Source: Lacticaseibacillus zhaodongensis
GTDB taxonomy: Bacteria; Bacillota; Bacilli; Lactobacillales; Lactobacillaceae
Assembly (NCBI RefSeq): GCF_009687905.1
Contig: NZ_BLBG01000003.1
Span: 124,001-188,000, forward strand
Reading direction: 5' to 3'
DNA length: 64,000 bases
Each line of letters starts with the position of its first letter. Positions within the stretch are counted from its first letter, which is position 1. The translations under genes and the position numbers were made by a program. Under the pieces are notes generated by a model. It worked only from the letters and a program-made list of their open reading frames with translations, was not told the origin of the DNA and did no database searches. This document shows positions 8,546-17,241 of this stretch, piece after piece.

Positions 8546-8589
8546 TCTCAGATTTGTTGATGGAACCACGGATTGACAAGGACTAGCGC

Positions 8590-8618
8590 TTTACAACCCC
8601 TTGGCGGATTGTTATAAT
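8590..8618 (+). promoter_or_regulatory. rplS promoter
   Basis: TTTACA, 17-bp spacer, TATAAT. It gives rplS its own transcription, needed because the usual upstream partner trmD is 5 kb away. Confidence 0.85.
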
Positions 8619-8623
8619 ACTTG

Positions 8624-8700
8624 CTTGTGGGGTAGACCCACATAAAAAATCCGATGTTCCGCTGGCCCCGGGAGGGTGTATGAAAGTCGACAAAGGAGAA
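8624..8700 (+). ncRNA. Candidate L19 autoregulatory leader
   Basis: The 5' leader between the promoter and rplS forms a GTGGG/CCCAC hairpin (8627-8641) and a GC-rich second part around GTTCCGCTGGCCCCGG. Ribosomal protein L19 leaders are known in Firmicutes as putative autoregulatory structures; position and features fit, but I could not run a covariance model. Confidence 0.5.
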
Positions 8701-8705
8701 CTACT

Positions 8706-9053
8706 ATGAACCAGCTTATTAACGATATTACCAAGGCCCAACTGCGCGATGATATTCCAGACTTCCGCGTTGGGGACAACGTTCGTGTTCACGCCAAGAT
8801 CGTTGAAGGCGACCGCGAACGTATCCAACTTTTTGAAGGCGTTGTAATCAAGCGTCGTGGTACCGGCGTTTCAGCTACTTACACTGTTCGTAAGATCAGT
8901 TCAGGTGTTGGTGTTGAACGGACTTTCCCTGTTAACACACCACGTGTTGAGAAGATTGAAGTTACCCGCCATGGTGCCGTTCGTCGTGCCAAGCTTTACT
9001 ACCTGCGTGCACTGCGCGGGAAGGCTGCACGTATCAAGGAAAAGCGTATCTAA
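8706..9053 (+). CDS. rplS: 50S ribosomal protein L19
   Basis: 115 residues, full length, with [24 protein letters not shown] and the basic C-end [11 protein letters not shown] typical of L19 at the 30S-50S interface. Start ATG follows AAAGGAG; the earlier GTG at 8676 lies in the leader. Terminator directly after. Separated from trmD, its usual operon neighbour. Confidence 0.97.
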   Translation: MNQLINDITKAQLRDDIPDFRVGDNVRVHAKIVEGDRERIQLFEGVVIKRRGTGVSATYTVRKISSGVGVERTFPVNTPRVEKIEVTRHGAVRRAKLYYLRALRGKAARIKEKRI

Positions 9054-9065
9054 TTATTCATACGC

Positions 9066-9093
9066 AAAGGCGGCCGTTCCGGTCGCCTTTTTC
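9066..9093 (+). terminator. Terminator after rplS
   Basis: AAAGGCGGCC / GGTCGCCTTT stem with 5-nt loop and T-run. Confidence 0.92.
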
Positions 9094-9098
9094 TGTTC

Positions 9099-9130
9099 AC
9101 AGAGCGAAGTGGGGTTCACCCCTGCTGCGT
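9099..9130 (+). repeat. Possible minimal family I repeat fragment
   Basis: Starts CAGAGCGAAG, has a small GGGG-TTCA-CCCC hairpin and ends GCTGCG, recalling the two ends of the family I elements with the middle missing. Weak; it may be chance. Confidence 0.3.
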
Positions 9131-9157
9131 GAATAAAAGTGGAAGGAGCGCTGCTTA

Positions 9158-9403
9158 ATGGCATCACAACCACAAGAACGAATTGACCGGATCAACGCGC
9201 TGGCTAAAAAGAAGCGTGAATCCGGCTTAACAGACGCGGAAGCAGCTGAACAGGCTGAATTGCGCAAGGCATTTCTGGCCGACTTTCGGGCCGGTATGCG
9301 GCAACAAGTCGAAGAAACCAAGTTCGTCGATAAGAACGGAAACGATGTAACACCGAAAAAACTTGTCGAGATTCAGCGTAAACGGGGCTTACGCAAAGAT
9401 TAG
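9158..9403 (+). CDS. DUF896 family protein (YnzC-like)
   Basis: 81 residues beginning with the helix pair ERIDRINALAKKKRESGLTDAE and ending DVTPKKLVEIQRKRGLRKD, the pattern of the small DUF896 family (Bacillus YnzC/YozJ). Cytoplasmic, largely helical, function unknown. Strong GGAAGGAG ribosome site. Confidence 0.9.
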   Translation: MASQPQERIDRINALAKKKRESGLTDAEAAEQAELRKAFLADFRAGMRQQVEETKFVDKNGNDVTPKKLVEIQRKRGLRKD

Positions 9404-9467
9404 CCCTTTGCAAAGCGCTTCATCTTTGGCACAATATAAACTGTGATAAAAAGGAGGGGAACTTGCT

Positions 9468-9689
9468 ATGATGATGTTTTTGTTTGGATTGGTCATCGGT
9501 GCTTTAGCCGGTGCAGTCGCGGGCTTTTATGGGGCTCGCTGGTACATGAAGAAATACTTCCAGGATAATCCTCCTATTAACGAAGATATGCTGCGGACCA
9601 TGATGTTGCAGATGGGTGCTAAGCCTTCTGAGAAGAAGCTTAACCAGATGATGCAGCAGATGAAGGTTGCACAGAAGAAACAGAAGTAG
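9468..9689 (+). CDS. UPF0154 membrane protein (YneF-like)
   Basis: 73 residues: one amino-terminal membrane helix ([22 protein letters not shown]) then a conserved cytoplasmic part [27 protein letters not shown], the signature of UPF0154. Function unknown. Three ATGs in a row (9468, 9471, 9474); the first is best spaced from AAGGAGGGG. Confidence 0.92.
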   Translation: MMMFLFGLVIGALAGAVAGFYGARWYMKKYFQDNPPINEDMLRTMMLQMGAKPSEKKLNQMMQQMKVAQKKQK

Positions 9690-9721
9690 TTCATTCTGAC
9701 TTTTGCTGCGATTACCATACC

Positions 9722-9757
9722 AAGGCTCTTATCCGTTATGCGGATGGGAGCCTTTTG
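9722..9757 (+). terminator. Terminator after YneF-like gene
   Basis: AAGGCTCTTATCCG / CGGATGGGAGCCTT stem and T-rich tail. Confidence 0.9.
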
Positions 9758-9759
9758 TT

Positions 9760-9816
9760 GTGGGTAAAATTTCATTATTAGCAGTTAATTGGGAAGCAAC
9801 CTTAGAGCTTGCTTAG
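9760..9816 (+). CDS. Candidate 18-codon leader peptide
   Basis: GTG start, 18 codons, ending in TAG inside the 5' arm of the terminator-like hairpin at 9811-9875; GGGAG lies 9 bases before the GTG. The peptide would read MGKISLLAVNWEATLELA. The arrangement resembles a leader peptide that controls a downstream terminator, as BmrB does for BmrCD in Bacillus. Speculative: no clear promoter was found between the previous terminator and this ORF. Confidence 0.3.
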   Translation: MGKISLLAVNWEATLELA

Positions 9817-9875
9817 ACAGTCGTTAGCTTGCTCGTGCTAAACACGAAGCACCCCAACTGTCCGTTAAGCCTTTT
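9811..9875 (+). terminator. Terminator-like attenuator before ABC operon
   Basis: GCTTA/TAAGC and GACAGT/ACTGTC form a long stem with a 3-nt bulge; an inner hairpin (TGCTCGTG with CACGAAGCA) fills the loop; five Ts follow. Placed about 120 bp before the exporter start, so it could attenuate the operon. Confidence 0.6.
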
Positions 9876-9994
9876 TGATTTGGCAATACCGGCATATTAA
9901 AGGCGTTGTCCGCTTGCAAATTGATTAAAAATTAACTAAGATTGTCGGAGCAATCTTTAATGTGTTATCGATCTAGAAAGGTCGTGAATTAGCG

Positions 9995-11749
9995 ATGGGA
10001 ATCTTTAAGAAACTGGGCTGGTACTTCCAGCAGGAGAAGCGCCGCTACGCAATTGGGGTGCTGGCACTGTTCTTAGTCGCCATAGTCAACTTGGTACCAC
10101 CAAAGATTATTGGGATGATGGTCGACGCGATGAATACGCGCACCGTCACCGCGCACCACTTGGTTTTATGGCTAGGGCTGATGCTGTTTGCTGGAGTCGC
10201 CCAGTATCTGTTCCGTTTCGCCTGGCGGGTGCAAATCTGGGGTGGCGCGGCGCTGCTTGAGCGGACGTTGCGGAGCCGGCTGTTTTGGCACTTCATGAAA
10301 ATGGACGCCACCTTCTACCAGAAACACCGGACGGGGGACTTGATGGCCCACGCTACCAACGACCTGAACGCGATCCAAAACGTTGCCGGGGCTGGGGTGC
10401 TGACGTTGTTTGACTCCATTATTACCGGGGGCACAACGCTGGTGGCCATGGTGGCGTTCATTGATTGGCGGCTGACTATAGTCGCTATTTTGCCGATGCC
10501 ACTGCTGGCACTCATGGCGCGGTTTTTGGGTAAACATCTGCACGATGCCTTCACCGAAGCACAAGCGGCTTTTTCACGGCTGAACGATAAGACGCAAGAA
10601 TCAGTGTCCGGGGTGAAGGTCATCAAGACTTTTGGTCAGGAAAAAGAGGACCTTGCTGACTTCAATGGCATCGTTGACCGCACCGTTAACATCAATAAAA
10701 AGGTTAACTTCATTGACTCACTCTTCGACCCAAGCACGACCTTGATCATGGGGCTCACCTACGTGATTACCATTATCTATGGCGGACACTTGGTCATTGC
10801 GAACCAGATTACCATTGGGCAGCTGGTTTCCTTCGTGGCTTATGTGGCCGGATTAGTTTGGCCGATGTTTGCCATTGGGAGGCTCTTCAACATTCTTGAA
10901 CGGGGAAACGCTTCCTACGACCGGGTTGCCAAACTGCTTGCGGAAAAGAGTACGATCATCGAACCCGCAAAGGCAATCAGTGCTCCTGCTCACGGCGACA
11001 TTCGTTACTCAGTAGATCAGTTTAGTTACCCAGGTGACGACGACGCGGCGCTGGTTGACGTGCACTTTAATTTGCAAGCCGGCAAGACGCTAGGAATTGT
11101 CGGCAAAGTCGGTGCCGGCAAGAGTACCATTTTCAAGCTTTTGCTGCGGGAATTCGACAATTACAAGGGCGCGATTGAGTTCGGGGGCCACAACATCAAG
11201 GATTACACGCTTGATGCACTGCTAGATTCGATTGGTTACGTACCACAGGACAATTTCCTCTTCTCCACGACTGTTGCCAATAACATTCGCTTCAGTGCTT
11301 ACAACAAGGCTCAGGCCGACATTGAGGAGGCCGCGCGGGAGTCTGCCGTCCACGAAGACATCATGCACTTCACCGATGGTTACGACACGCTTGTCGGTGA
11401 GCGCGGTGTCAGTCTGTCCGGGGGGCAAAAGCAACGGCTCGCGATTGCCCGGGCGGTGATCAACGGACCCGAATTGCTCATCTTGGACGACGCACTGTCC
11501 GCTGTTGACGCAAAAACTGAAGAGGAAATTCTGGAGAACATGCAGCGCGACCGCGCCAACAAGACGACCATTATTGCCGCACACCGGCTCAGTTCCGTGA
11601 TGCACGCTGATGAGATCATCGTGCTCGAAGCCGGCCGCATCATCGAACGCGGCACCCATGACGAGCTGCTCAAGCAGAACGGCTGGTACGCCGAGATGTG
11701 GTCACTGCAGCAACTAGAAAGCAAAATCGGGGGTGAGAACAATGGCTGA
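9995..11749 (+). CDS. ABC exporter half-transporter, degenerate-site subunit
   Basis: 584 residues: six-helix membrane domain (about 1-310), then a nucleotide-binding domain with Walker A GKVGAGKST (near 370), signature LSGGQKQR (near 474) and Walker B LLILDDALSAVD (near 495). The residue after the Walker B aspartate is Asp, not the catalytic Glu, as in LmrC, BmrC and TM287. With the next gene it should form a heterodimeric multidrug exporter. The two genes overlap by 8 bases. Confidence 0.92.
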   Translation: MGIFKKLGWYFQQEKRRYAIGVLALFLVAIVNLVPPKIIGMMVDAMNTRTVTAHHLVLWLGLMLFAGVAQYLFRFAWRVQIWGGAALLERTLRSRLFWHFMKMDATFYQKHRTGDLMAHATNDLNAIQNVAGAGVLTLFDSIITGGTTLVAMVAFIDWRLTIVAILPMPLLALMARFLGKHLHDAFTEAQAAFSRLNDKTQESVSGVKVIKTFGQEKEDLADFNGIVDRTVNINKKVNFIDSLFDPSTTLIMGLTYVITIIYGGHLVIANQITIGQLVSFVAYVAGLVWPMFAIGRLFNILERGNASYDRVAKLLAEKSTIIEPAKAISAPAHGDIRYSVDQFSYPGDDDAALVDVHFNLQAGKTLGIVGKVGAGKSTIFKLLLREFDNYKGAIEFGGHNIKDYTLDALLDSIGYVPQDNFLFSTTVANNIRFSAYNKAQADIEEAARESAVHEDIMHFTDGYDTLVGERGVSLSGGQKQRLAIARAVINGPELLILDDALSAVDAKTEEEILENMQRDRANKTTIIAAHRLSSVMHADEIIVLEAGRIIERGTHDELLKQNGWYAEMWSLQQLESKIGGENNG

Positions 11750-13535
11750 TCAATATAAGTCCGCTTGGGCAAAGAGTATTCCCTTCAAGCAGCAAGTCAA
11801 AATCATGGGCCGCTTGATGACTTATGCAAAGCCGTACAAGAAGCAGTTCATTGGGGCCATTGTCGGTGCTGCCGGCTTGGCAGGGATGAACATCCTGCTG
11901 CCATATATTTTGCAGGAGTACATGGATAAGTACCTGGCTAAGCAGCGTGCTAGTGTCAAAATCATTCTGGCGGTCGCCGCGCTTTATGCTCTTGGCACGA
12001 TTCTGAAGGCCTTTTCTCAGTTTGTGCAGTCCTTCCTGTTTCAGATGGGGGCCGAACGCGGCCTTGAAGACGCACGGCGGGCTCTTTTTGCCAAGCTGGA
12101 AACACTCGGGATGCGCTATTTCGACCAGACGCCGGCCGGGTCCATCGTGTCCCGAGTCACCAACGATACCTCAACCATGTCTGACTTCTGGAACGTGTGG
12201 TTAACCATTCTGGTGGGTCTGTTCAGTATCATTAGTTCATTCGTGGTCATGCTGAAGTGGGCGCCGAAAGTGGCACTCATGGTGCTCGCCTTCCTGCCGA
12301 TTCTCGCTGTGGCGGTTTGGTACTACAACCACTACTCCAGTCGGGTATACCGGCACATGCGGGAGAAACTGTCCGAACTGAACACCAAGTTGAACGAATC
12401 AATTGAAGGTATCGGCATCATTCAACAATTCCGGCAGGAGAAGCGGATCAGCGATGAGTTTGAAGCGACTAACGAGGATTACCTGCGTAGTCGTAAAGCG
12501 ATGATTCGCACCAACTCGCTGCTCCTGGGCTCAATGATCAACTTACTCTACAGTCTGGCACTGGTCGTCGTTCTGGCCGCATTTGGCCTGATGAGTATGC
12601 ACAGCTTTGTTGAAGCCGGAATGGTTTATGCCTTCACGACGTATGTTGCCAACTTCTTCAACCCGATGACTAACATGATGGATAACCTGACCTTCCTCCA
12701 AGACGGGGTCGTTGCCGGGAGTCGAATGTTCCACATACTGGACGACACACAGTACGTCCCAGCACAGAATCCTGGTGCGAACGCAATGGTGACGCAAGGC
12801 AAAATTGAGTTCAAACATGTCAGCTTCGCCTACGATGGCAAGCACAAAATTCTGAAGGACATCAGCTTTGTTGCTAATCCTGGCGAGACGGTTGCGCTAG
12901 TTGGGCACACTGGTAGTGGTAAGAGTTCCATCATCAACGTCATGATGCGCTTCTATGAATTTGGTGAAGGCCAAATTTTGATTGACGATGTTGACATTCG
13001 TGATTACCCAATGGCTGAATTACGCCGGAAGCTCGGCCTAGTTCTGCAGGATTCATTCATGTTTTATGGCGATATCAGTTCCAACATTCGGCTGTTCAAT
13101 AAGGACATTACCGACGAGCAGGTAGAAGAAGCCGCTAAATTTGTGCAAGCTGATCGGTTCATCGAACAGCTACCAGGCGGTTATCACGCGAAAGTAATTG
13201 AAGGCGGCAGCCAGTTTAGTTCCGGTGAGCGTCAGTTGATTTCCTTCGCACGAACCATCGTGACGGAGCCAAAAGTCCTAGTTTTGGATGAGGCGACAGC
13301 CAACATCGATACTGAGACCGAAAACCTGATTCAAGAAGGGCTCAAGCGCATGCGGCGGGGCCGGACGACCATTGCCATTGCCCACCGGCTCTCGACAATC
13401 AAGGATGCTAACTTGATTTTGGTTCTTGACGCCGGCCGGATCGTTGAACGCGGTACGCACGATGAACTGATTGCCAAAAAGGGCCGCTACTATGACATGT
13501 ATGAACTCCAAACCGGAGTGGATTCGCTAAAGTAA
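11742..13535 (+). CDS. ABC exporter half-transporter, catalytic-site subunit
   Basis: 597 residues: membrane domain, Walker A GHTGSGKSS (near 387), divergent signature FSSGERQL (near 490), Walker B VLVLDEATANID with the catalytic Glu (near 511). This is the LmrD/BmrD-type partner: its divergent signature completes the degenerate site of the first subunit, while its own Walker B with the partner's LSGGQ forms the active site. Start ATG 11742 lies inside the previous gene, with GGGGGTGAG ahead. Export of hydrophobic drugs is the usual role; substrate not determinable. Confidence 0.92.
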   Translation: MADQYKSAWAKSIPFKQQVKIMGRLMTYAKPYKKQFIGAIVGAAGLAGMNILLPYILQEYMDKYLAKQRASVKIILAVAALYALGTILKAFSQFVQSFLFQMGAERGLEDARRALFAKLETLGMRYFDQTPAGSIVSRVTNDTSTMSDFWNVWLTILVGLFSIISSFVVMLKWAPKVALMVLAFLPILAVAVWYYNHYSSRVYRHMREKLSELNTKLNESIEGIGIIQQFRQEKRISDEFEATNEDYLRSRKAMIRTNSLLLGSMINLLYSLALVVVLAAFGLMSMHSFVEAGMVYAFTTYVANFFNPMTNMMDNLTFLQDGVVAGSRMFHILDDTQYVPAQNPGANAMVTQGKIEFKHVSFAYDGKHKILKDISFVANPGETVALVGHTGSGKSSIINVMMRFYEFGEGQILIDDVDIRDYPMAELRRKLGLVLQDSFMFYGDISSNIRLFNKDITDEQVEEAAKFVQADRFIEQLPGGYHAKVIEGGSQFSSGERQLISFARTIVTEPKVLVLDEATANIDTETENLIQEGLKRMRRGRTTIAIAHRLSTIKDANLILVLDAGRIVERGTHDELIAKKGRYYDMYELQTGVDSLK

Positions 13536-13582
13536 ATTTGCTTTAGTACGGTGCTCCAAAACAGTCCAGAATCATTTAGACA

Positions 13583-13616
13583 CAAAAGCAGCTCGCCAAA
13601 TGGCGGGCTGCTTTTG
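13583..13616. terminator. Bidirectional terminator after ABC operon
   Basis: CAAAAGCAGCTCGCC / GGCGGGCTGCTTTTG hairpin between convergent genes. Confidence 0.92.
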
Positions 13617-13649
13617 GATTCTGTGTAGTTGAATTAATCACAATTTTGC

Positions 13650-14015
13650 TTACCGCCGGCCCTTGCGCCGCAGCCGGAAGTAGTAATAGGAGTCTGTGCC
13701 GAGGATGCCGAGCACGAAGACCGTCATGCCGATGCTCGACAGCAGGTTGGTGCTAGCACTACCAAACGTGTTGAAGGCCAAGAGGATGATCAGAAAAATG
13801 TCAAAATACAAACTAGTCCGGGCCTGAACTAGCATGACTGGCGGGTGGCGCAAGTTGCGTTGAATGTAGTAAGCAACGTAAGTTAGGCCAAAGGTGTAGA
13901 GGGCAAACGGCGCAATGGGGCCACTCACGAAGAAGTACCAGATACCAGTGACCAAGGCGAGAAGGCCTAAGAAATGCCGGCCAATCCAAGTAAAGAGATT
14001 ATTATTTTGTTGCAT
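13650..14015 (-). CDS. Hypothetical four-helix membrane protein
   Basis: 121 residues, about four membrane segments (GLLALVTGIWYFFV, FALYTFGLTYVAYYI, LYFDIFLIILLAF, IGMTVFVLGIL) and a basic tail RLRRKGRR. No family recognised. Start at 14015 (MQQNNN) is chosen because AAAAGAGG precedes it and it overlaps the permease stop by 14 bases, so it is probably translated from the permease mRNA. Role unknown. Confidence 0.75.
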   Translation of the reverse strand: MQQNNNLFTWIGRHFLGLLALVTGIWYFFVSGPIAPFALYTFGLTYVAYYIQRNLRHPPVMLVQARTSLYFDIFLIILLAFNTFGSASTNLLSSIGMTVFVLGILGTDSYYYFRLRRKGRR

Positions 14016-15411
14016 TACGTTCCTCTTTTCGGTGATTAATTGCCGCGTGGTGGTAGCCATAGGTGAAGTAGATGATCAGCCCAATTGCGAACCACACGCC
14101 ACTCATGAGCCAGGTTTCGCGGCTCAACTGACTCATGAAGATGAGACAGAAGATGAAGGAGATAATCGGTACAACTGGGTAGCCAGGGACTTTGAACCCA
14201 TCGTTATCAATGTCCTTATGACGCCGTAGGGGGATGATGCCGATGGAAACAAAGGCGAAGGCAATCAGCGTCCCAATGTTAACCAGGCTGACCAACTTGT
14301 CTAGCGGAATGAGCCCACCCATGATGGCAATGATAATGGTTACCGTCCACAGCGAGTTATCTGGGAGCTGGTTTTTAACCTCACCGAACCAGTGCGGCAA
14401 CAGGCCATCGCGTCCGATTGCGTATACCAGCCGGCTGGAGCTGTAAATCATCGTCAGCATCATTGTGAACATTCCCGCCAGTGCCCCAATCGCGATGATA
14501 CCAGCGAGCTGGGGCTGATGCACGAGGTCCAGTGCAAATGACACTGGGTTGGCCACGTCTAGTTTGGTGTATTTTACCATGCCGGTGAGCACAACTGCTA
14601 CCAAGACATAGAGGATTGTCGCAATGATGAGGGTGCTGATGATTCCACGGGGGAGCGTTTTTTGCGGCTTGACCACTTCCGGAGCACTGGCCGAAACGGC
14701 GTCGAAACCTAAGTAAGCGAAGAAGACGGTGGCGGCCCCGGCCAGGACGCCTTTCATGCCGAAGGGAGTGAAGGGGTGCCAGTTCATTGGCTTGATAAAG
14801 AAGAGGCCAACGCTAACAAAGAGGATAATGATAGCAATTTTGACCAGCACCATTGCTCGCGATAGTACCATCGAGGTCTTCATGCCACGGCTCAGCAACA
14901 GACCGATCAGGAGCACGATAATTACCGCGACGATATTAACGTAAGTGCCATGGCTCGGGTCAAAAGCACCGCTGACTGCCTTGGGGATATGCAGGCCGAA
15001 GCCGGAAAGCAAGCTGGCAAAATACCCAGCGAAACCAGTCGAAACCGAGGCGACTGCGAGCATGTATTCCAGAATGAGGGCCCAACCGATGATCCAACCG
15101 ACAATCTGCCCGAAGACAATGTTCCCATAAGCGTAGGCGGAGCCGGCAATGGGCAGGGCGGATGAGAATTCCGCGTAACACATAGCGGCGAGGCTGCAGA
15201 CAATCGCTGCCAAGACGAAGGAAATACTAATTCCAGGGCCGGCCGTGGTTGCTGCGACAGTGCCGGGAAGAATGAAGATACCCGTTCCGATGACGGCACC
15301 GATCCCGAGGCTGATTAGGTCTCGCGTAGTCATGGTCCGCACTAATTGGTGGTCGGCATACTTAGCTCGGTTGACGTCTGCTTTAGCAAAGATGTGTTTC
15401 CAAAAAGACAT
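14002..15411 (-). CDS. APC-family amino acid permease (CAT-like)
   Basis: 469 residues, about twelve membrane helices. The first helix has GIGAVIGTGIFILPG, the unwound substrate-binding motif of APC transporters; VFFAYLGFDAVS in helix 6 is typical of the cationic amino acid transporter (CAT) branch that includes YfnA and lactococcal BcaP. Probably imports an amino acid with protons; specificity not readable. Single-gene or two-gene unit with the small membrane protein behind it. Confidence 0.9.
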   Translation of the reverse strand: MSFWKHIFAKADVNRAKYADHQLVRTMTTRDLISLGIGAVIGTGIFILPGTVAATTAGPGISISFVLAAIVCSLAAMCYAEFSSALPIAGSAYAYGNIVFGQIVGWIIGWALILEYMLAVASVSTGFAGYFASLLSGFGLHIPKAVSGAFDPSHGTYVNIVAVIIVLLIGLLLSRGMKTSMVLSRAMVLVKIAIIILFVSVGLFFIKPMNWHPFTPFGMKGVLAGAATVFFAYLGFDAVSASAPEVVKPQKTLPRGIISTLIIATILYVLVAVVLTGMVKYTKLDVANPVSFALDLVHQPQLAGIIAIGALAGMFTMMLTMIYSSSRLVYAIGRDGLLPHWFGEVKNQLPDNSLWTVTIIIAIMGGLIPLDKLVSLVNIGTLIAFAFVSIGIIPLRRHKDIDNDGFKVPGYPVVPIISFIFCLIFMSQLSRETWLMSGVWFAIGLIIYFTYGYHHAAINHRKEERNATK

Positions 15412-15483
15412 GTGCTTCTCCCACTTACTTTCAATAGTAATTAATTAGTATATTGTGCCACAGTTGGGACGAATATTCACGCA

Positions 15484-15522
15484 CAGAGCGGAGCGGGACG
15501 TTTAGAAGGCGAGGACTAACGA
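15484..15522 (+). repeat. Family I structured repeat, truncated
   Basis: 39 nt nearly identical to the left end of the copy at 31045, then it breaks off. The right half of the palindrome is absent; a family II element begins about 30 bases later. Confidence 0.8.
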
Positions 15523-15555
15523 AAATGAGGTTCGGTCACAATAAGCACTTGGAAC

Positions 15556-15742
15556 TGATGGACGATCATCGCTGCCGGCCGACTCCTAACCGTTCGTAAT
15601 TATGGTGAGGAGTCGGCCTGGAAACGTGGTCCACAATGCAACTCCTTCCGCTTAGCCTGAAAATGAGGTGTATTCCCAAAGTTCGGGAATACACCTCATT
15701 TTTGCTAATGCTCAGGAGCTGACCGCATTGTGGCCCACTCTC
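15556..15742 (+). repeat. Family II structured repeat, copy 1
   Basis: About 187 nt matching the reverse complement of 26341-26522. It contains a hairpin GGCCGACTCC / GGAGTCGGCC, an outer stem around CCACAATGC / GCATTGTGG, AACTCCT / AGGAGCT, and a central hairpin with arms about 15 bp long closing on CCCAAAGTTCGGG. Arms differ from the other copy in a compensatory way. The central hairpin, T-rich on both sides, also serves as plsC terminator. Confidence 0.88.
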
Positions 15743-15747
15743 AAGCC

Positions 15748-16398
15748 TTAAACTTTACCCTTAGCCTTTTCTTCCAGATACTTCTCCTCATCGGGAACGT
15801 AGTGGAAGTTTGGGTCAATCTCTTGGTCCAATTTGTCGAAGGCGGTCTGCATACTTTGACTGACCTCTTCGATTCTGGCGTCATCCATTCTGCCGCTTGG
15901 AATCGGGATTGGCGCGCCGAAACGAACGGTGATTTTCTGGCGCTTGAGCAGGTCGCGGAAACGCAGTGGTCCTTGGTAGACAGCTGGCACGAGTGGCACT
16001 CTGGCCATCCGGGCAATTAAGGTGGCGCCGCCCTTGATATCGCTGGAGTAGCGGGAACCGGTCGGGAACATAATTAATGAAAGTTCCCCTTTGCGCAAAA
16101 TCTTGACTGGTGTTTTGATTGCGCTGGGGCCTGGTTTAGCGCGGTTAACCGGAAAGGCGTTGGCATGAACTAGAATCCACCGTATAATTGGATTGTGAAA
16201 AGTTTCTTCCTTAGCCATGAAGGTGAACTTGCGCGGTGATGCCGCCAGCCCAAACATGAATGGGTCCCACCAAGTCCGGTGCGGACCAACTAATACATAG
16301 TTACCTTCAGGGAGGGCTTCCGTATTTTCGCTATGAAAGTTACCATTGATAATCCATAGAAATACTCGGATTGCAGCTCGTAAAAAAGAGTAAAACAT
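15748..16398 (-). CDS. plsC: PlsC, 1-acylglycerol-3-phosphate acyltransferase
   Basis: 216 residues. The catalytic HX4D is HRTWWD at residues 40-45; further motifs are FPTGSRY (FPEGTRS block) and LVPAVYQG. Makes phosphatidic acid from lysophosphatidic acid at the membrane; the amino end is hydrophobic. The FPEGTRS block is altered (Thr for Glu), which occurs in some lactobacillar homologues of the family. Single gene, divergent from the methyltransferase gene. Confidence 0.9.
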   Translation of the reverse strand: MFYSFLRAAIRVFLWIINGNFHSENTEALPEGNYVLVGPHRTWWDPFMFGLAASPRKFTFMAKEETFHNPIIRWILVHANAFPVNRAKPGPSAIKTPVKILRKGELSLIMFPTGSRYSSDIKGGATLIARMARVPLVPAVYQGPLRFRDLLKRQKITVRFGAPIPIPSGRMDDARIEEVSQSMQTAFDKLDQEIDPNFHYVPDEEKYLEEKAKGKV

Positions 16399-16506
16399 GA
16401 ATTCGCCTCATTTCGTGAATTGCTTTGGCGCCATTATATCATATACACGGGATTCCAAGTGTCACGGATAGCCGGGACCACCCCTTAATTAGAACGGAGG
16501 ACCATT

Positions 16507-17241
16507 TTGCCACTAAAAGATGATGAGCGGATCGATCAGTTACATTCGTCCGGAATTAAGATTATTCAAAGCCCCAGTGTGTTTGCATTTTCACTAGACG
16601 CGGTACTCCTCGCGAATTTTGCCGAGGTGAACCGTAAGAGCCGGGTCGTTGACCTTGCCGCCGGAAATGGTGCGGTGGGACTATTTGTTGCGCGCCGGAC
16701 TGAGCAGCAAGTGACCTTAGTGGAGCTGCAGCCGCGGCTGGCAGACATGGCGGAGCGTAGCGTGGCACTGAATGGGCTCGAAGACCGCGTTGATGTGGTT
16801 AACGCTGACTTGGCAGACACGTGGGATTATGTAGCCAAGGACAGTGTGGACGTGGTGACCTGCAACCCGCCGTATTTTAAAGTGCGTCCCGGGGATGTGC
16901 AAAATCCGAACACTGCGCTGGCTTTGGCGCGGCACGAACTACGGACTAATTTTGACACGGTTGCGCGGATCAGTGCCGGACTGCTCAAGACGGGCGGCAA
17001 GGCCTTCATTGTGCACCGGCCAGACCGGCTGGAGGAATTGCTGCACACGCTGTCTGCGCACCAGCTGGCACCTAAGCGGATTCGCTTCGTTTATCCCAAG
17101 GCGGGTAAGGAAGCCAACATGGTGCTGATTGAGGCGCGGCGTAGCGGGCGCGAAGGCGGGGTCCGCATCCTGCCACCGCTGCTGGTATATGGCCCCGACG
17201 GTGAGTACACAGATGAGGTGGCGCGGTTGATTCATGACTAG
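16507..17241 (+). CDS. tRNA1(Val) methyltransferase-like (TrmN6/YabB)
   Basis: 244-residue SAM-dependent methyltransferase: SAM loop [12 protein letters not shown] (about 47-58) and catalytic NPPY at 120-123, with the amino end DERIDQL...[18 protein letters not shown] characteristic of the YabB/YfiC family that makes m6A37 in tRNA1(Val). Start is TTG at 16507, set by the spacing from GGAGG. The next gene starts inside its last codons, matching the usual pairing of this family with a YhbQ-type GIY-YIG gene. Confidence 0.9.
   Translation: MPLKDDERIDQLHSSGIKIIQSPSVFAFSLDAVLLANFAEVNRKSRVVDLAAGNGAVGLFVARRTEQQVTLVELQPRLADMAERSVALNGLEDRVDVVNADLADTWDYVAKDSVDVVTCNPPYFKVRPGDVQNPNTALALARHELRTNFDTVARISAGLLKTGGKAFIVHRPDRLEELLHTLSAHQLAPKRIRFVYPKAGKEANMVLIEARRSGREGGVRILPPLLVYGPDGEYTDEVARLIHD

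Larger units (their letters stand above)
15412..15747. other. Intergenic gap holding repeat elements
   Basis: 336 bases upstream of the permease and downstream of plsC. It contains a truncated family I repeat (15484-15522) joined to a full family II element (15556-15742). The permease promoter should be in the first 70 bases; I see no clear pair of hexamers. Confidence 0.7.

Noticed and set aside
9405-9422. Possible CcpA cre site (TTGCAAAGCGCTTCAT)
   Set aside because: The central CG is out of register with the cre consensus; at least two key positions mismatch.
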